Shown here piece by piece: positions 46,697-55,821 of a stretch of 64,000 nucleotides of DNA (position 1 is its first letter; each line of letters starts with the position of its first letter). This DNA comes from Pseudomonas tohonis. Its GTDB lineage: Bacteria > Pseudomonadota > Gammaproteobacteria > Pseudomonadales > Pseudomonadaceae. The stretch spans positions 6,264,001 through 6,328,000 of the forward strand of contig NZ_AP023189.1 in assembly GCF_012767755.2 (NCBI RefSeq), given 5' to 3'. Below the pieces are notes generated by a model. That model searched no databases, was not told the origin of the DNA, and saw nothing but the letters and a program-made list of their open reading frames with translations. The position numbers and the translations under genes were made by a program.

Positions 46697-47068
46697 ATGA
46701 ACCGCACAATCACAGTACAAGGTTGGAAGGGCAGTCTCGATTCAGGGATTGCGGAGCGCGAGCTGCGCTGCCTTCTCGCTATTGCTGCCGGTGAAACCGA
46801 CAAGCAGGTCGCGCAGAGCGCTGGTATCTCGCCGCGCACGGTGAAGGGTGCGGTTGAGCGCGTCATGCACAAGCTCCAGACCTACAAGCGCGCAGCGTTG
46901 GTGGCAGAAGCTTTCCGTCGCGGAATCATCGCACCCGCTCTGTGCATGATCCTCGCCCTTCTGGTCGGCCTGCAGCAGAACCCCAATGCCGTCCGCCGCC
47001 CTGCCGGCCCGCGCCGGGTTGAGACGTTCACCTCCGTTCGCCGCATCGAAGCGGCCTGGGTGGCGTAA
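46697..47068 (+). CDS. Small HTH (GerE/LuxR-type) protein with a membrane segment
   Basis: 123 aa from the ATG at 46697, seven bases after the second operator. Residues about 19-65 have a LuxR-type HTH (ERELRCLLAIAAGETDKQVA...GISPRTVKGAVERVMHKL). A hydrophobic segment (IIAPALCMILALLVGLQ) and a basic tail follow, so it may be a membrane-tethered regulator. It is the first gene of the rightward early operon and lies where lambda N would be, but shows no resemblance to N. Confidence 0.65.
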   Translation: MNRTITVQGWKGSLDSGIAERELRCLLAIAAGETDKQVAQSAGISPRTVKGAVERVMHKLQTYKRAALVAEAFRRGIIAPALCMILALLVGLQQNPNAVRRPAGPRRVETFTSVRRIEAAWVA

Positions 47069-47069
47069 C

Positions 47070-47303
47070 ATGTCCTGGGATCGCAACGACCCGATCAACG
47101 TGTGGGCGCTCAAGCTCCACGAAGAGATGCACGACTTCAGCGGCTTCTTCACCGGCTGGAACCTCAGCGCCGAGCGCGCATTCGCTGAGCACATCCGCGC
47201 CCTCGGCAAGGACATCGACGCGCTGACCGTGGCCGACCTCAAGGCCGCAGCAGCTCACGCCAGCTCCGTGTCTCGCGACCTGATCCGGCGGGGTGTCATC
47301 TGA
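47070..47303 (+). CDS. Small early phage protein, function unknown
   Basis: 77 aa from the ATG at 47070, one base after the previous stop. Helical, with Trp and His residues (DPINVWALKLHEEMHDFSGFF). No family recognised. Confidence 0.45.
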   Translation: MSWDRNDPINVWALKLHEEMHDFSGFFTGWNLSAERAFAEHIRALGKDIDALTVADLKAAAAHASSVSRDLIRRGVI

Positions 47304-47602
47304 TGGCCAAGCGCATTCTCATCGCCCTGGCGCTCGCCTGCTGGTTCGCCTGCACATCCTTCGCCCTCCTCTACCTGGCCCCGGTCATGTTCTTCAGCCC
47401 GAGGCCGGAGATGGTGCTTATCGCCGGCCTGGTACCGGCGCTGTGGCTGATCTGTAGCGTGCTGTCGTTCATTGCCTGGGCTGATGCCGGTTGGGGTGAC
47501 GGAGCCGGCAATGCACGTGAAGCCCATGGGCAACCAACCACTCCGCAGTACCGCAAGGCTCTTCTAAGCCAACAACTCCGCATGAGCGAGGTTTCGTCAT
47601 GA
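47303..47602 (+). CDS. Small membrane protein, function unknown
   Basis: 99 aa. Two membrane segments (about 5-30 and 38-58) and a polar C-terminus. Overlaps the preceding stop (TGATG). Not recognised; possibly an inhibitor or exclusion protein by analogy with small early membrane proteins. Confidence 0.45.
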   Translation: MAKRILIALALACWFACTSFALLYLAPVMFFSPRPEMVLIAGLVPALWLICSVLSFIAWADAGWGDGAGNAREAHGQPTTPQYRKALLSQQLRMSEVSS

Positions 47603-48366
47603 ACCGCCGACAGCCGTTTGGTGTTCGGATGCCCAAGCAACTCCACGACCAGCTTAAGGAAAGCAGCTCTGTATCGAAGCGCTCGCTCAATAGCGAGACG
47701 GTTTTGCGCCTGGAGCGCTCTTTCCGAGCTGATCAAGAGAGCGGCCTCGTCGCTGACCTCGAGCGAGCGTTAGCCGATTCTGGATGGGGAGACCCCTTAT
47801 CTGTCGATCTGCTGAAGATGTTCATGGATGGCTGGGAGAAGGCCCGATGCGCAGGCCTGCTGCCCGATGTTTCCGCGCGGCCTGCAGGCGCAGTGGCAAA
47901 GCACGCCCATGTCATCGGCGAGCTCTCCGTGAAGCTTGACGCCCTGAAGGACTTCACCGGCGGCGGAGTGGTCCACGCACAAGCGCGGCGTCTCGGAGCT
48001 TCGCGCCACGATATCAACGATTCCGAATCTGTAGCGCGAACCGATGGCACCCTTCTGGACTACTTCCAGCAGTACCCGGGCTGGGAAGGCTTCCTGGGCG
48101 CGATGGGCGAGGCCTTCATGCGCGAATACAGCGCACGCACTGATGAGCAGGCCGGCCACTACGCCGGGATGATGGCAGCTCTTTCGGTGGCTCGCTTCCC
48201 GAAGATGATCGGCTCAGGCGAGCAGAAGCATCGCGCCGGAGCCATGGCATGCAGGATATCGAGCGCCGACTTCGAGCTGCGAAATCTCACCATCACCGTG
48301 GACGGGGAGATGTCCTGCACCGATGGCCGATATCTGCTGATCCCGGAGGCCGCCGATGGCAAATGA
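47599..48366 (+). CDS. Arc-like ribbon-helix-helix protein with a large C-terminal domain
   Basis: 255 aa. The N-terminal about 45 residues (RRQPFGVRMPKQLHDQLKES and following RSLNSETVLRLERSF) match the Arc/RHH DNA-binding family. The C-terminal 200 residues have no recognised motif. ATGA overlap with the preceding gene. Likely a phage transcription regulator. Confidence 0.65.
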   Translation: MNRRQPFGVRMPKQLHDQLKESSSVSKRSLNSETVLRLERSFRADQESGLVADLERALADSGWGDPLSVDLLKMFMDGWEKARCAGLLPDVSARPAGAVAKHAHVIGELSVKLDALKDFTGGGVVHAQARRLGASRHDINDSESVARTDGTLLDYFQQYPGWEGFLGAMGEAFMREYSARTDEQAGHYAGMMAALSVARFPKMIGSGEQKHRAGAMACRISSADFELRNLTITVDGEMSCTDGRYLLIPEAADGK

Positions 48367-48610
48367 TCGCAAGTCGAGCAGCCAGGGCGTGCTGCTGTGG
48401 ATCGCTTACGGCCTGCTGGTCTCCTTCCTGATGCTCGGCTCGGCGTTCTTCTACGGCGCCATCCAGGACCAGAAGGACGGGCCTCGCATTGTCCGCGGCA
48501 ACGACGTCACCTGCGTCCTCATGGGCCAGGCTCTCCAGTGCTGGCCGGAGGTGACCGACTCCAGCTACCCCGCCGCGCCAGAGCTTCAGCAGCAGGGGTT
48601 CCGGCTATGA
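48356..48610 (+). CDS. Small membrane protein, function unknown
   Basis: 84 aa. One membrane segment (about 12-35), then a periplasmic-type C-terminal part containing two Cys (VTCVLMGQALQCW). GGAGG lies before the ATG, which is inside the end of the preceding gene. Not recognised. Confidence 0.45.
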   Translation: MANDRKSSSQGVLLWIAYGLLVSFLMLGSAFFYGAIQDQKDGPRIVRGNDVTCVLMGQALQCWPEVTDSSYPAAPELQQQGFRL

Positions 48611-49341
48611 GGGCTCCGCACATCAAGCCGGTCGCTGAGCGCGAACTCCCTGGCCTGGGCCATGCCATGCAAGGCGGCTACTACGCGGGCCGCTATTACC
48701 TACACGGCGAGGAGCGAGCCCTGGTGGTCGCGCCGCGCGAGTTGGAGTTACCTGCCCAATGGTGGGATCGCCCCGGACCGAGGGCCAACGTCCGAGCAGC
48801 TGAGAGCTACATCGACGGCCTGGCCAACACACGAGCCATGGCCGAGGCCGGAAGCGCGATAGCCTCCCGCGTTCTTGGGATGGTCATCGGCGGCCAGACC
48901 GGATGGCACATACCGGCGCGAGACGAGCTGCTGGTCCTGCAGGTCAACCTGCTGCAGGTTGAACGCTTCCAGCGCTTCGGCGACCAGGCCTTCAGCGGGG
49001 CAAGCTGCTCGGCGGAGTATTGGTCGAGCACGCAGAAGGCCGCCGGTAGCGCCTGGTGCCTGCACCTGCTCCCCTGGTGCACGCCTTCCACGAACTGGGC
49101 TTTCAAAGAGAAATGGGTGCGGCCGGTCAAGTCCCTCCCGATCATCCGTGAGCCCAACGCGAAGGACCTGGCCGGCAGCGGCAGCATTGTCGGGCACATC
49201 CCCGTCGTGCGGCACACCGCCGATCAGGTGCAGGCGATCCTCGAGCGCTTCATCAACGAGGACGCGGGGCGTTTCTATGGGCGCACCTCCGATCTCGCGA
49301 TTGAGCTGGCCGGGGTGCAGGCAGGAGGTGCCGCATGCTGA
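48607..49341 (+). CDS. DUF1566-like (Lcl-type) protein in the early operon
   Basis: 244 aa from the ATG at 48607. The middle region WHIPARDELLVLQVNLLQVERF...SAEYWSSTQKAAGSAWCLHL has the DUF1566 signature (WSST motif), a lectin-like fold found in surface proteins and phage-encoded accessory proteins. It overlaps both neighbours by a few bases and is part of the early left operon, so an early, non-structural role is likely. No signal peptide. Confidence 0.7.
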   Translation: MRAPHIKPVAERELPGLGHAMQGGYYAGRYYLHGEERALVVAPRELELPAQWWDRPGPRANVRAAESYIDGLANTRAMAEAGSAIASRVLGMVIGGQTGWHIPARDELLVLQVNLLQVERFQRFGDQAFSGASCSAEYWSSTQKAAGSAWCLHLLPWCTPSTNWAFKEKWVRPVKSLPIIREPNAKDLAGSGSIVGHIPVVRHTADQVQAILERFINEDAGRFYGRTSDLAIELAGVQAGGAAC

Positions 49342-50027
49342 ACGCCGAAGAACGCACCAAGCGACTGCTGGAGATCTATACCGATCCAGGAATCTCGGCA
49401 CTGACGAGCCTGATCATCCTTCGTCGAATCGTCCGCACCCTGATTCGCGAGCGCGACCGGATGTCGCTGGAGTGCGTGCAGAAGATCAGGGATCTTCGCA
49501 AGGGCCTGCCATTCACCGAGGCACGCATTGAACGGATATCCCTAGCGAACAAGGGCATGCGGCGAGCTTATCGCGACCAGCTCATGCACATCGGTGAATA
49601 CATCGTCCGCGCCGATATGGCAGGCCTTGGTGATACCTCTTTCGGCTTGGTCGCCGATGTGCTGTGTATCAACCCGGTCCACCGTGAGAAGGCCGCAATC
49701 AGGTACGAAGAAGGCGGGCTGGTCGGGCTGCTTTTCACGGACCGCTACGAAGACAGCGCCACGTACCGCCAGCAGGCCGACAAGAGCGGGTTCTGGTTCG
49801 AGATGGGCCCGCTCTCTGCGGTCGTCATGATCTACATGGCGGACTGGATGGCCAGGAACAGCGACAAGCTGCCTGACCCCTTCGCGCCTGGCGGCCCATT
49901 CCATGGCATGCCCACTCACCGGATGCAGCCGAACGGCACCGTTGTTCGCCAAGCGCCAGCGATGGTGGTGCACGGTCAGGATGGCTCCAGCAGGGTCGTG
50001 GAGCGCAAGCCGGAGGTGATGAAGTGA
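49335..50027 (+). CDS. Early phage protein of unknown function
   Basis: 230 aa. Charged helical N-terminal half (LIILRRIVRTLIRERDRMSLECVQKIRDL) and a mixed C-terminal half with Met-rich MIYMADWMARNSD. It overlaps the preceding gene by 7 bases and the next by 4 (GTGA). No domain recognised. Confidence 0.5.
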   Translation: MLNAEERTKRLLEIYTDPGISALTSLIILRRIVRTLIRERDRMSLECVQKIRDLRKGLPFTEARIERISLANKGMRRAYRDQLMHIGEYIVRADMAGLGDTSFGLVADVLCINPVHREKAAIRYEEGGLVGLLFTDRYEDSATYRQQADKSGFWFEMGPLSAVVMIYMADWMARNSDKLPDPFAPGGPFHGMPTHRMQPNGTVVRQAPAMVVHGQDGSSRVVERKPEVMK

Positions 50028-50617
50028 GCGAGACAACCATTTTTCAGTCCACGAACTACGCCGGCGCGAGCCCAGAGAACTGGAGCGACGCCGAGGTTCT
50101 TGAGTTTCTCGCCGTGGCACTACGGCACGTGACCGTTTCTGGAGATCTTGCTCCGCAGGATATTCGAGACGGCTTCCGCTTCATGTCATCGAAGGGCCAG
50201 GGCGCCAGCGCCACCCAGCCCGGAGCTTACTGGGTTGCAGTGCCATGGCAGATCACCACGGATATGGTCGTCGCATTCGCCGAAACCTGGTACCGCAAGC
50301 GGCGAGCCATTGACGATCCCGAAATGGACGATGCCTACGCTGCTCTGCTGCTGGCTGCGCCGATGTTACCTGCCTCCCTGCCCTGCAGTTCGCGCATCCC
50401 GGCGGGTCTCTACCGAGAACTGGTTTTCCTCCGAGAGCTTCGCGATCAACTGAAGGCCTATTCGGAGCGCTTCCTGCGTGACGAGATGGAGGACCGAGAC
50501 AGCTGCATCTGCGACGACCAGCATGCCATGGCCTCAGATCTGGCGAAGGCCATGGAGAACGCCTTCACCAAAGAGTGGAAGGGTTCTGACCTCACTGATC
50601 AAGGAAAACGCATATGA
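50024..50617 (+). CDS. Early phage protein of unknown function
   Basis: 197 aa with a GTG start overlapping the previous TGA. Acidic and helical, with WSDAEVLEFLAVALRHV and a C-terminal CICDDQHAMASDLAKAMENAF. No family recognised. Confidence 0.5.
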   Translation: MSETTIFQSTNYAGASPENWSDAEVLEFLAVALRHVTVSGDLAPQDIRDGFRFMSSKGQGASATQPGAYWVAVPWQITTDMVVAFAETWYRKRRAIDDPEMDDAYAALLLAAPMLPASLPCSSRIPAGLYRELVFLRELRDQLKAYSERFLRDEMEDRDSCICDDQHAMASDLAKAMENAFTKEWKGSDLTDQGKRI

Positions 50618-50841
50618 GCATCTCCGAGATGATCGTTTGGCTGTTCGGGCTGCTGTGCGCAGCCACCGTCCTTTGCTCGCCGGCCGCCTGCACCGCCAAC
50701 CGTCACATCCAGATCGAGAGGGCAATCGCGTCGGGCGCCGACCCGCTGGCCGCCAAGTGCGCTATCGAGGGTGAAAACGGCGAATCCAAACTTTGCCTGG
50801 CGTTTATCGTGAAAACGGGCGCGGGAGGAGAGAAGAAATGA
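50614..50841 (+). CDS. Small membrane or secreted protein, function unknown
   Basis: 75 aa. Hydrophobic N-terminus (about 6-26) with Cys residues; a polar part follows. ATGA overlap upstream. Could be a single-pass membrane protein. Confidence 0.45.
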   Translation: MSISEMIVWLFGLLCAATVLCSPAACTANRHIQIERAIASGADPLAAKCAIEGENGESKLCLAFIVKTGAGGEKK

Positions 50842-51056
50842 CCCTGATCCTTCGACCCATGACCGCCAGGAATGAGGCGCAGCGCAGGAGAGCCACTGCG
50901 GCGAAAGAGGCAGCGCGGCCGAAGATTCTTGAGCTGCATCAGAGCGGCGTTACGGCCCACCACGCAATCGCCAAGCAGCTGCGGGTCAGCCTGCGGATCG
51001 TACGAGACGTCCTCGTCGAGGCCGGCTTGCACGAGATTAAGGAAAGGGGGTGGTGA
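50838..51056 (+). CDS. Small HTH protein (Hin/resolvase-type helix-turn-helix)
   Basis: 72 aa from the ATG at 50838 (GGAG upstream, ATGA overlap). The C-terminal half RPKILELHQSGVTAHHAIAKQLRVSLRIVRDVLVEAG is a resolvase-like HTH. Likely a DNA-binding regulator near the integrase end. Confidence 0.6.
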   Translation: MTLILRPMTARNEAQRRRATAAKEAARPKILELHQSGVTAHHAIAKQLRVSLRIVRDVLVEAGLHEIKERGW

Positions 51057-51244
51057 TGGACTTTCAATTCTACCGATTCTTCGCGTGGTTCTTCGGCCTC
51101 CTTTTTTGGGTCATGTTCGCATTCGCCTGGCTCGCCGCTGACCAGCGCGACGAGCTGCGAAGCAAGGCCTTAACTGGCGCTATCGGCGATGGCTCTCGCG
51201 TCACCCTGGAATGCGTTCAGGTTGGCCGGAGTGGTGCCAAATGA
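51056..51244 (+). CDS. Small membrane protein, function unknown
   Basis: 62 aa from the ATG at 51056 (TGATG overlap). Aromatic-rich membrane segment (FYRFFAWFFGLLFWVMFAFAW), then a short polar tail. Not recognised. Confidence 0.45.
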   Translation: MDFQFYRFFAWFFGLLFWVMFAFAWLAADQRDELRSKALTGAIGDGSRVTLECVQVGRSGAK

Positions 51245-51708
51245 ACCCTATCGCTGCCGCAGCACTGAAGCGAGCCAGGGACCGTCAGGCCGGCCGGCGC
51301 GAGCAGGTCTCTGAAGAGGCGGCGGCTGAGACGCTTCGCGCGGCTGCCACCCTGGCGGCCGAAGTCTTCGCCGCCGGGGAATTCCAGGGATCGGCTGCAG
51401 GTGTCGGCCAGAGAGTCGACCTGGTGCTGCGAATCGAGGGCCGCCGTGAGGCTCTAGGCATGGTTGAGCGAGCCAGAGGGATGATCCGTAAGCGCGCAGA
51501 TCTGGAGGGCCTTCACGCACAGCTGCAGCGTGCGGCGCTTGGCAGGCCTCACAGCTATGCGGTTGGGGTGCTGGAGGTGGCAGGCCTGATCGAGCACTTG
51601 CTCGAGAAGGCTCGGCGCCCGGAAGGGATGCGCGCGCCACGCAATAGCGGAAATGAAAACGTAGCGCGCCACGAAGAGGTGCTCGATGAGCAACGCACAG
51701 ATTCTTGA
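51241..51708 (+). CDS. Early phage protein, Arg/Ala-rich, function unknown
   Basis: 155 aa from the ATG at 51241 (ATGA overlap). Helical, rich in Arg, Ala and Glu (RARDRQAGRREQVSEEAAAETLRAAATL). It is third from the right end of the prophage before the integrase pair. No family recognised. Confidence 0.45.
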   Translation: MNPIAAAALKRARDRQAGRREQVSEEAAAETLRAAATLAAEVFAAGEFQGSAAGVGQRVDLVLRIEGRREALGMVERARGMIRKRADLEGLHAQLQRAALGRPHSYAVGVLEVAGLIEHLLEKARRPEGMRAPRNSGNENVARHEEVLDEQRTDS

Positions 51709-51898
51709 ATTCGAGGACCTGCAGCGCATCACTGGATACTCCCGGCGCTCCGACGTGGAGCGGACCATGCGCGCGCAGGGCATCAAGCTGTTCCTGGGCC
51801 GTAAAGGGCCATGGACTACCATTGACCTGATCAACAGCGCCGGCGGTATCCAGGCCGCCCAGCAGCCCGACAGCTATAGCCCGGATATCCTCGGATGA
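51686..51898 (+). CDS. DUF4224-like protein, candidate excisionase partner
   Basis: 70 aa. LEFEDLQRITGYSRRSDVERTMRAQGIKLFLGR matches the DUF4224 family of small proteins found directly upstream of phage integrases. The ATGA overlap with int supports co-translation. A role as recombination directionality factor is inferred from position. Confidence 0.7.
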   Translation: MSNAQILEFEDLQRITGYSRRSDVERTMRAQGIKLFLGRKGPWTTIDLINSAGGIQAAQQPDSYSPDILG

Positions 51899-53046
51899 AG
51901 AGCGGCAGGAAACGGCAGCACAACCCGCGCATCCCCGGGCACATCGACCAGAGTGCGATCCCGAACGGCGTGTACTTCGATCATCGAGGCAGCGGCACAT
52001 GGTACATGCTTTCCTTCAACGAGGCCGGCCGGCGGCAGCGCAAGAACCTGTGCGGCGCCGATGTGACGCTTTCCGAGCTGCACAAGCTGGTCGAGGACAT
52101 CCATGGCGTCGATCGCGACAGCCTGCGCTACCTCTGCGAGCAGTTCCGCCTCAGCGACAAGTTCACCAGGCTGCAGAAGAGCAGCCAGGACGATTACGAC
52201 TACTGCCGCGACGTGCTGGTGAGCCTGCCGACGAAGATCCCGGGTAAGACCCTGGGTCATCTGTCCGTGCGCAAGTTCACGCCACCCCTGATCCAGCGCC
52301 TGGTGGACAAGATCGCCCAGGAAGGCACACCGTCGAAAGCGGCCCACGTGCTGCGCTACCTTCGCAGGGTTATGCAGTGGGGAAGGAACCGGGGGTATGT
52401 CGACGTCAACCCGGCGCAGGGGATCGAGGCGCCCAAGGAGCGCAAGCGGCGGAGACTTCCTACCCCGGTGGTTATGGCCAGGCTGATCCAGCGCGCGCAG
52501 GAGTTGGGTAAGCTCAAGCGAGGCCAGAAGGGCGCCTGCTCCCCATACCTCTGGTACGTGATGGAGATCAGCTACCTGTGCCGCCTGCGCGGAATCGAGA
52601 CGGTGACACTCACCGATGCGAACGAGACGGAAGAGGGGGTGGTGACCAACCGGAGGAAGGGAAGCCGCGACAACGTCGTCAGGTGGACGCCGAGGCTGCG
52701 AGCTGCTTGGGATGCGGCGAAGGAGTACAGGGCTTCGATCTGGAAGGCGAAGGCCATGCCGGTGCCGATCCAGGCAGAGCAGCGCCGCCTGATCGTGGCC
52801 GCCCACGGCGGGGCGCTGCAGAAATCGAGCCTGGACTCGGCGTGGTGGCGCTTCATCGACAGCGCGCTGGAGGAGGGAATTATCTCGGAGGAGGAGCGCT
52901 TCGGCATGCACGACCTGAAGCGGCGGGGGATTACCGACACTGCCGGCACCAGGGGTGAGAAGCAGCAGGCCAGCGGACATAGAAGTGAGGCAATGCTGGA
53001 CGTCTATGACCTCAGCCTGCCGGTGGTGAACCCATCAGCTGAGTGA
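51895..53046 (+). CDS. int: Prophage integrase (tyrosine recombinase)
   Basis: 383 aa. Arg is in LCRLRGIE, Lys in NRRKGSRDN, the HxxR-type box reads MHDLKRRG (Lys at the usual Arg position), and ASGHRSEAMLDVYD contains the second His and the Tyr nucleophile. The N-terminal part has an arm-binding-like domain. It lies 132 bases from the right attachment site and is the obvious enzyme for integration into tRNA-Thr. Confidence 0.92.
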   Translation: MKSGRKRQHNPRIPGHIDQSAIPNGVYFDHRGSGTWYMLSFNEAGRRQRKNLCGADVTLSELHKLVEDIHGVDRDSLRYLCEQFRLSDKFTRLQKSSQDDYDYCRDVLVSLPTKIPGKTLGHLSVRKFTPPLIQRLVDKIAQEGTPSKAAHVLRYLRRVMQWGRNRGYVDVNPAQGIEAPKERKRRRLPTPVVMARLIQRAQELGKLKRGQKGACSPYLWYVMEISYLCRLRGIETVTLTDANETEEGVVTNRRKGSRDNVVRWTPRLRAAWDAAKEYRASIWKAKAMPVPIQAEQRRLIVAAHGGALQKSSLDSAWWRFIDSALEEGIISEEERFGMHDLKRRGITDTAGTRGEKQQASGHRSEAMLDVYDLSLPVVNPSAE

Positions 53047-53178
53047 GTTATCCACAGGATTACTGTCAATTTTTCCGCGTACAATATGGCGGACAGCCCC
53101 TGAAATGCTTGCCTTTGCGGCAGCGTTAGGGCGTACAATATTGCTACCTAAGTGATTGATTTATAGTCTAGAAGGGCT
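53047..53178. repeat. Right-end attachment region with CGTACAA repeats
   Basis: CGTACAATATGGC (53078) and CGTACAATATTGC (53132) lie 101 and 47 bases before the right core, matching the two copies on the left end. They are candidate integrase arm sites. No gene in this interval. Confidence 0.5.
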
Positions 53179-53227
53179 TGACTTGTAATCAGTAGGTCCC
53201 GGGTTCGATTCCTGGTGCCGGCACCAA
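53179..53227 (+). repeat. Attachment site, right (partial tRNA-Thr)
   Basis: Copy of the 49-bp core 12028-12076. It carries only the 3' half of tRNA-Thr and so is not a functional tRNA. It marks the right prophage border. Confidence 0.95.
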
Positions 53228-53233
53228 AACATG

Positions 53234-53264
53234 AAAAAGCCCCGCAGTGATGCGGGGCTTTTTT
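53234..53264 (+). terminator. Native tRNA-Thr terminator, displaced by the prophage
   Basis: AAAAAGCCCCGC-AGTGA-TGCGGGGCTTTTTT, immediately after the right attachment core. Before integration it ended the tRNA transcript. Confidence 0.85.
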
Positions 53265-53316
53265 ATGCCTGAGACGCTGAAAATGGGCGGCCTGGAGATA
53301 ACGTCGGAACGGTAGA

Positions 53317-53322
53317 TATAAT
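53317..53322 (+). promoter_or_regulatory. -10 element of the rml operon promoter
   Basis: TATAAT lies 23 bases before the rmlB ATG. The -35 (TGGAGA at 53293, 18-base spacing) is weak. Confidence 0.5.
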
Positions 53323-53345
53323 CTGTTCTTTTTCCAGGCTAAGTC

Positions 53346-54410
53346 ATGCGCATCCTCATCACCGGCGGAGCCGGCTTCATTGGCTCCGCACTCGTCCGGC
53401 ATCTGCTGGTCCATACCGATCACGAAGTTCTCAACCTCGACAAGCTGACCTACGCCGGCAACCTCGAGTCCCTGGCCAGTGTCGCGGAGAACCCCCGCTA
53501 CCAGTTCCTCAAGGCCGATATCGCCGACAGCGCCGCCGTAGGCGCCGCCCTGCAGCGCTTCCAGCCCGACGCCATCATGCACCTGGCGGCCGAGTCCCAT
53601 GTCGATCGCTCCATCGACGGCCCCGCCGAGTTCATCCAGACCAACATCGTCGGTACCTATTCGCTGCTGGAAAGCACCCGCGCCTACTGGTCCGGACTGG
53701 ATGCCGAGCGCAAGGCCGCCTTCCGCTTCCATCACATCTCCACCGACGAGGTGTATGGCGACCTGCATGGCGTGGACGACCTGTTCACCGAGACCACGCC
53801 CTATGCCCCCAGCTCCCCCTATTCGGCGAGCAAGGCGGCATCCGATCACCTGGTCCGCGCCTGGAACCGCACCTATGGCCTGCCGGTGCTGCTGACCAAT
53901 TGCTCCAACAACTACGGCCCCTATCACTTCCCCGAGAAGCTGATCCCGCTGATGATCCTCAATGCCCTCGAAGGCAAGCCGCTGCCGGTCTATGGCGATG
54001 GCCTGCAGGTGCGCGACTGGCTGTTCGTCGAGGATCACGCCCGCGCCCTGGTCGAGGTCGTCACCCGTGGTGTGGTCGGCGAAACCTACAACATCGGCGG
54101 CCATAACGAGCAGAAGAACATCGATGTGGTGCGCGGCATCTGCGCGCTGCTGGAAGAGCTCGCACCCGCCAGGCCCCAGGGCGTCTCCCGCTTCGAGGAG
54201 CTGATCACCCACGTCAAGGATCGCCCGGGCCACGACCTGCGCTACGCCATCGACGCCGGCAAGATCGAACGCGAGCTGGGCTGGAGGCCACAAGAAACCT
54301 TCGAGACCGGCCTGCGCAAGACGGTGCAGTGGTACCTCGACAACCTGGAGTGGTGCCGCCGCGTACAGGACGGCAGCTACCAACGCGAACGCCTGGGAGC
54401 CCAAGCATGA
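53346..54410 (+). CDS. rmlB: dTDP-glucose 4,6-dehydratase
   Basis: 354 aa. Converts dTDP-glucose to dTDP-4-keto-6-deoxyglucose with bound NAD, the second step of dTDP-L-rhamnose synthesis. N-terminal NAD loop GGAGFIGS, the catalytic region [11 protein letters not shown] and the YSASK motif with active Tyr and Lys are all present. First gene of rmlBACD; each gene overlaps the next by ATGA. The rhamnose feeds O-antigen, core or rhamnolipid synthesis. Confidence 0.97.
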   Translation: MRILITGGAGFIGSALVRHLLVHTDHEVLNLDKLTYAGNLESLASVAENPRYQFLKADIADSAAVGAALQRFQPDAIMHLAAESHVDRSIDGPAEFIQTNIVGTYSLLESTRAYWSGLDAERKAAFRFHHISTDEVYGDLHGVDDLFTETTPYAPSSPYSASKAASDHLVRAWNRTYGLPVLLTNCSNNYGPYHFPEKLIPLMILNALEGKPLPVYGDGLQVRDWLFVEDHARALVEVVTRGVVGETYNIGGHNEQKNIDVVRGICALLEELAPARPQGVSRFEELITHVKDRPGHDLRYAIDAGKIERELGWRPQETFETGLRKTVQWYLDNLEWCRRVQDGSYQRERLGAQA

Positions 54411-55279
54411 AAGGCATCATCCTCGCCGGGGGCTCCGGCACCCGCCTGCACCCCATCACCCTCGGCGTGTCCAAGCAGCTGCTGCCGATCTACGACAAGC
54501 CGATGATCTACTACCCCATCTCCGTGCTGATGCTCGCCGGCATCCGCGAGATCCTGATCATCTCCACCCCCCAGGACCTGCCCCAATATCGCAACCTGCT
54601 GGGTGACGGCAGCCAGTTCGGCGTGCGCTTCAGCTACGCCGAGCAACCCTCGCCGGACGGCCTGGCCCAGGCCTTCCTGATCGGCGAGGAATTCATCGGG
54701 GGAGACTCGGTCTGCCTGATCCTCGGTGACAACATCTTCCACGGCCAGCACTTCACCGAGAAGCTCAAGCGCGCGGCCGAAGGCAAAATGGGCGCGACCG
54801 TATTCGGCTACTGGGTCAACGACCCGGAGCGCTTCGGCGTCATCGAGTTCGATGCCCAGGGCCAGGCCATCTCGATCGAAGAAAAGCCCGCCAAGCCCAA
54901 GTCCAGCTACGCCGTCACCGGCTTGTACTTCTACGACAACGACGTCATCGACATCGCCAAGGCGGTGAAGCCCTCCCCCCGCGGCGAGCTGGAGATCACC
55001 GACGTCAACAACGCCTACCTGCAGCGCGGCGACCTGCGTGTCGAGAAACTCGGACGCGGCTTCGCCTGGCTCGACACCGGCACCCACGACAGCCTGCTGG
55101 AAGCCTCCCAGTACGTGCAGACCATCGAACACCGCCAGGGCCTCAAGGTCGCCTGCCTGGAAGAGATCGCCTTCCAGAACGGCTGGATCGACAAGGCGCT
55201 GCTACTGGAGCGCGCCAAGGCGTTCGGCAAGACCGGCTACGGCCAGTACCTCTACAAGCTGGCGGGAGAACAGGCATGA
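54407..55279 (+). CDS. rmlA: Glucose-1-phosphate thymidylyltransferase
   Basis: 290 aa from the ATG at 54407 (ATGA overlap with rmlB). Forms dTDP-glucose from glucose-1-phosphate and dTTP, the first pathway step. The start [18 protein letters not shown] is the nucleotidyltransferase loop, with [22 protein letters not shown] and EKPAKPKS following. Confidence 0.97.
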   Translation: MKGIILAGGSGTRLHPITLGVSKQLLPIYDKPMIYYPISVLMLAGIREILIISTPQDLPQYRNLLGDGSQFGVRFSYAEQPSPDGLAQAFLIGEEFIGGDSVCLILGDNIFHGQHFTEKLKRAAEGKMGATVFGYWVNDPERFGVIEFDAQGQAISIEEKPAKPKSSYAVTGLYFYDNDVIDIAKAVKPSPRGELEITDVNNAYLQRGDLRVEKLGRGFAWLDTGTHDSLLEASQYVQTIEHRQGLKVACLEEIAFQNGWIDKALLLERAKAFGKTGYGQYLYKLAGEQA

Positions 55280-55821
55280 AGGCCATCGCCACCGACCTGC
55301 CGGACGTGCTGATCCTCGAACCCCGCGTCTTCGGCGACGAGCGCGGCTTCTTCTTGGAGAGTTTCAACGCCCGCACCTTCGAAGAGGCCACCGGCCTCAA
55401 GCGGGACTTCGTCCAGGACAACCACTCGCGCTCGCAGAAAGGCGTGCTGCGCGGCCTGCACTATCAGCTGCAGCAAGCCCAGGGCAAGCTGGTGCGGGTC
55501 ACCGCCGGCGAGGTGCTCGACGTCGCCGTCGACGTGCGCCGCAGCTCGCCGACCTTCGGCCGCTGGGTCTCCGTACTCCTTTCTGCCGAGAACAAGCGCC
55601 AGCTCTGGGTCCCGGAAGGCTTCGCCCACGGTTTCGTGGTCCTCAGCGAGTTCGCGGAGTTCCTCTACAAGACCACCGACTACTACGCCCCGGCCCACGA
55701 GCGCTGCATCCGCTGGGACGACCCGACGCTCGCCATCGACTGGCAACTGAGCGAAGCGCCCCAGCTCTCCGCCAAGGATCAGGCCGGCCTGAGCCTCGAA
55801 GAGGCCGACGTATTCCCATGA
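55276..55821 (+). CDS. rmlC: dTDP-4-dehydrorhamnose 3,5-epimerase
   Basis: 181 aa, the RmlC length. Epimerises C3 and C5 of the keto sugar. The cupin contains [18 protein letters not shown] with the catalytic His, and [18 protein letters not shown] overlaps with rmlA and rmlD show one operon. Confidence 0.97.
   Translation: MKAIATDLPDVLILEPRVFGDERGFFLESFNARTFEEATGLKRDFVQDNHSRSQKGVLRGLHYQLQQAQGKLVRVTAGEVLDVAVDVRRSSPTFGRWVSVLLSAENKRQLWVPEGFAHGFVVLSEFAEFLYKTTDYYAPAHERCIRWDDPTLAIDWQLSEAPQLSAKDQAGLSLEEADVFP

Noticed and set aside
46697..47068. The LuxR-type HTH protein as a quorum-sensing regulator
   Set aside because: It has no autoinducer-binding domain; only the HTH is present.
48607..49341. 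The lectin-fold DUF1566-like gene as a diversity-generating retroelement target
   Set aside because: No reverse transcriptase gene or template repeat is visible in the window.
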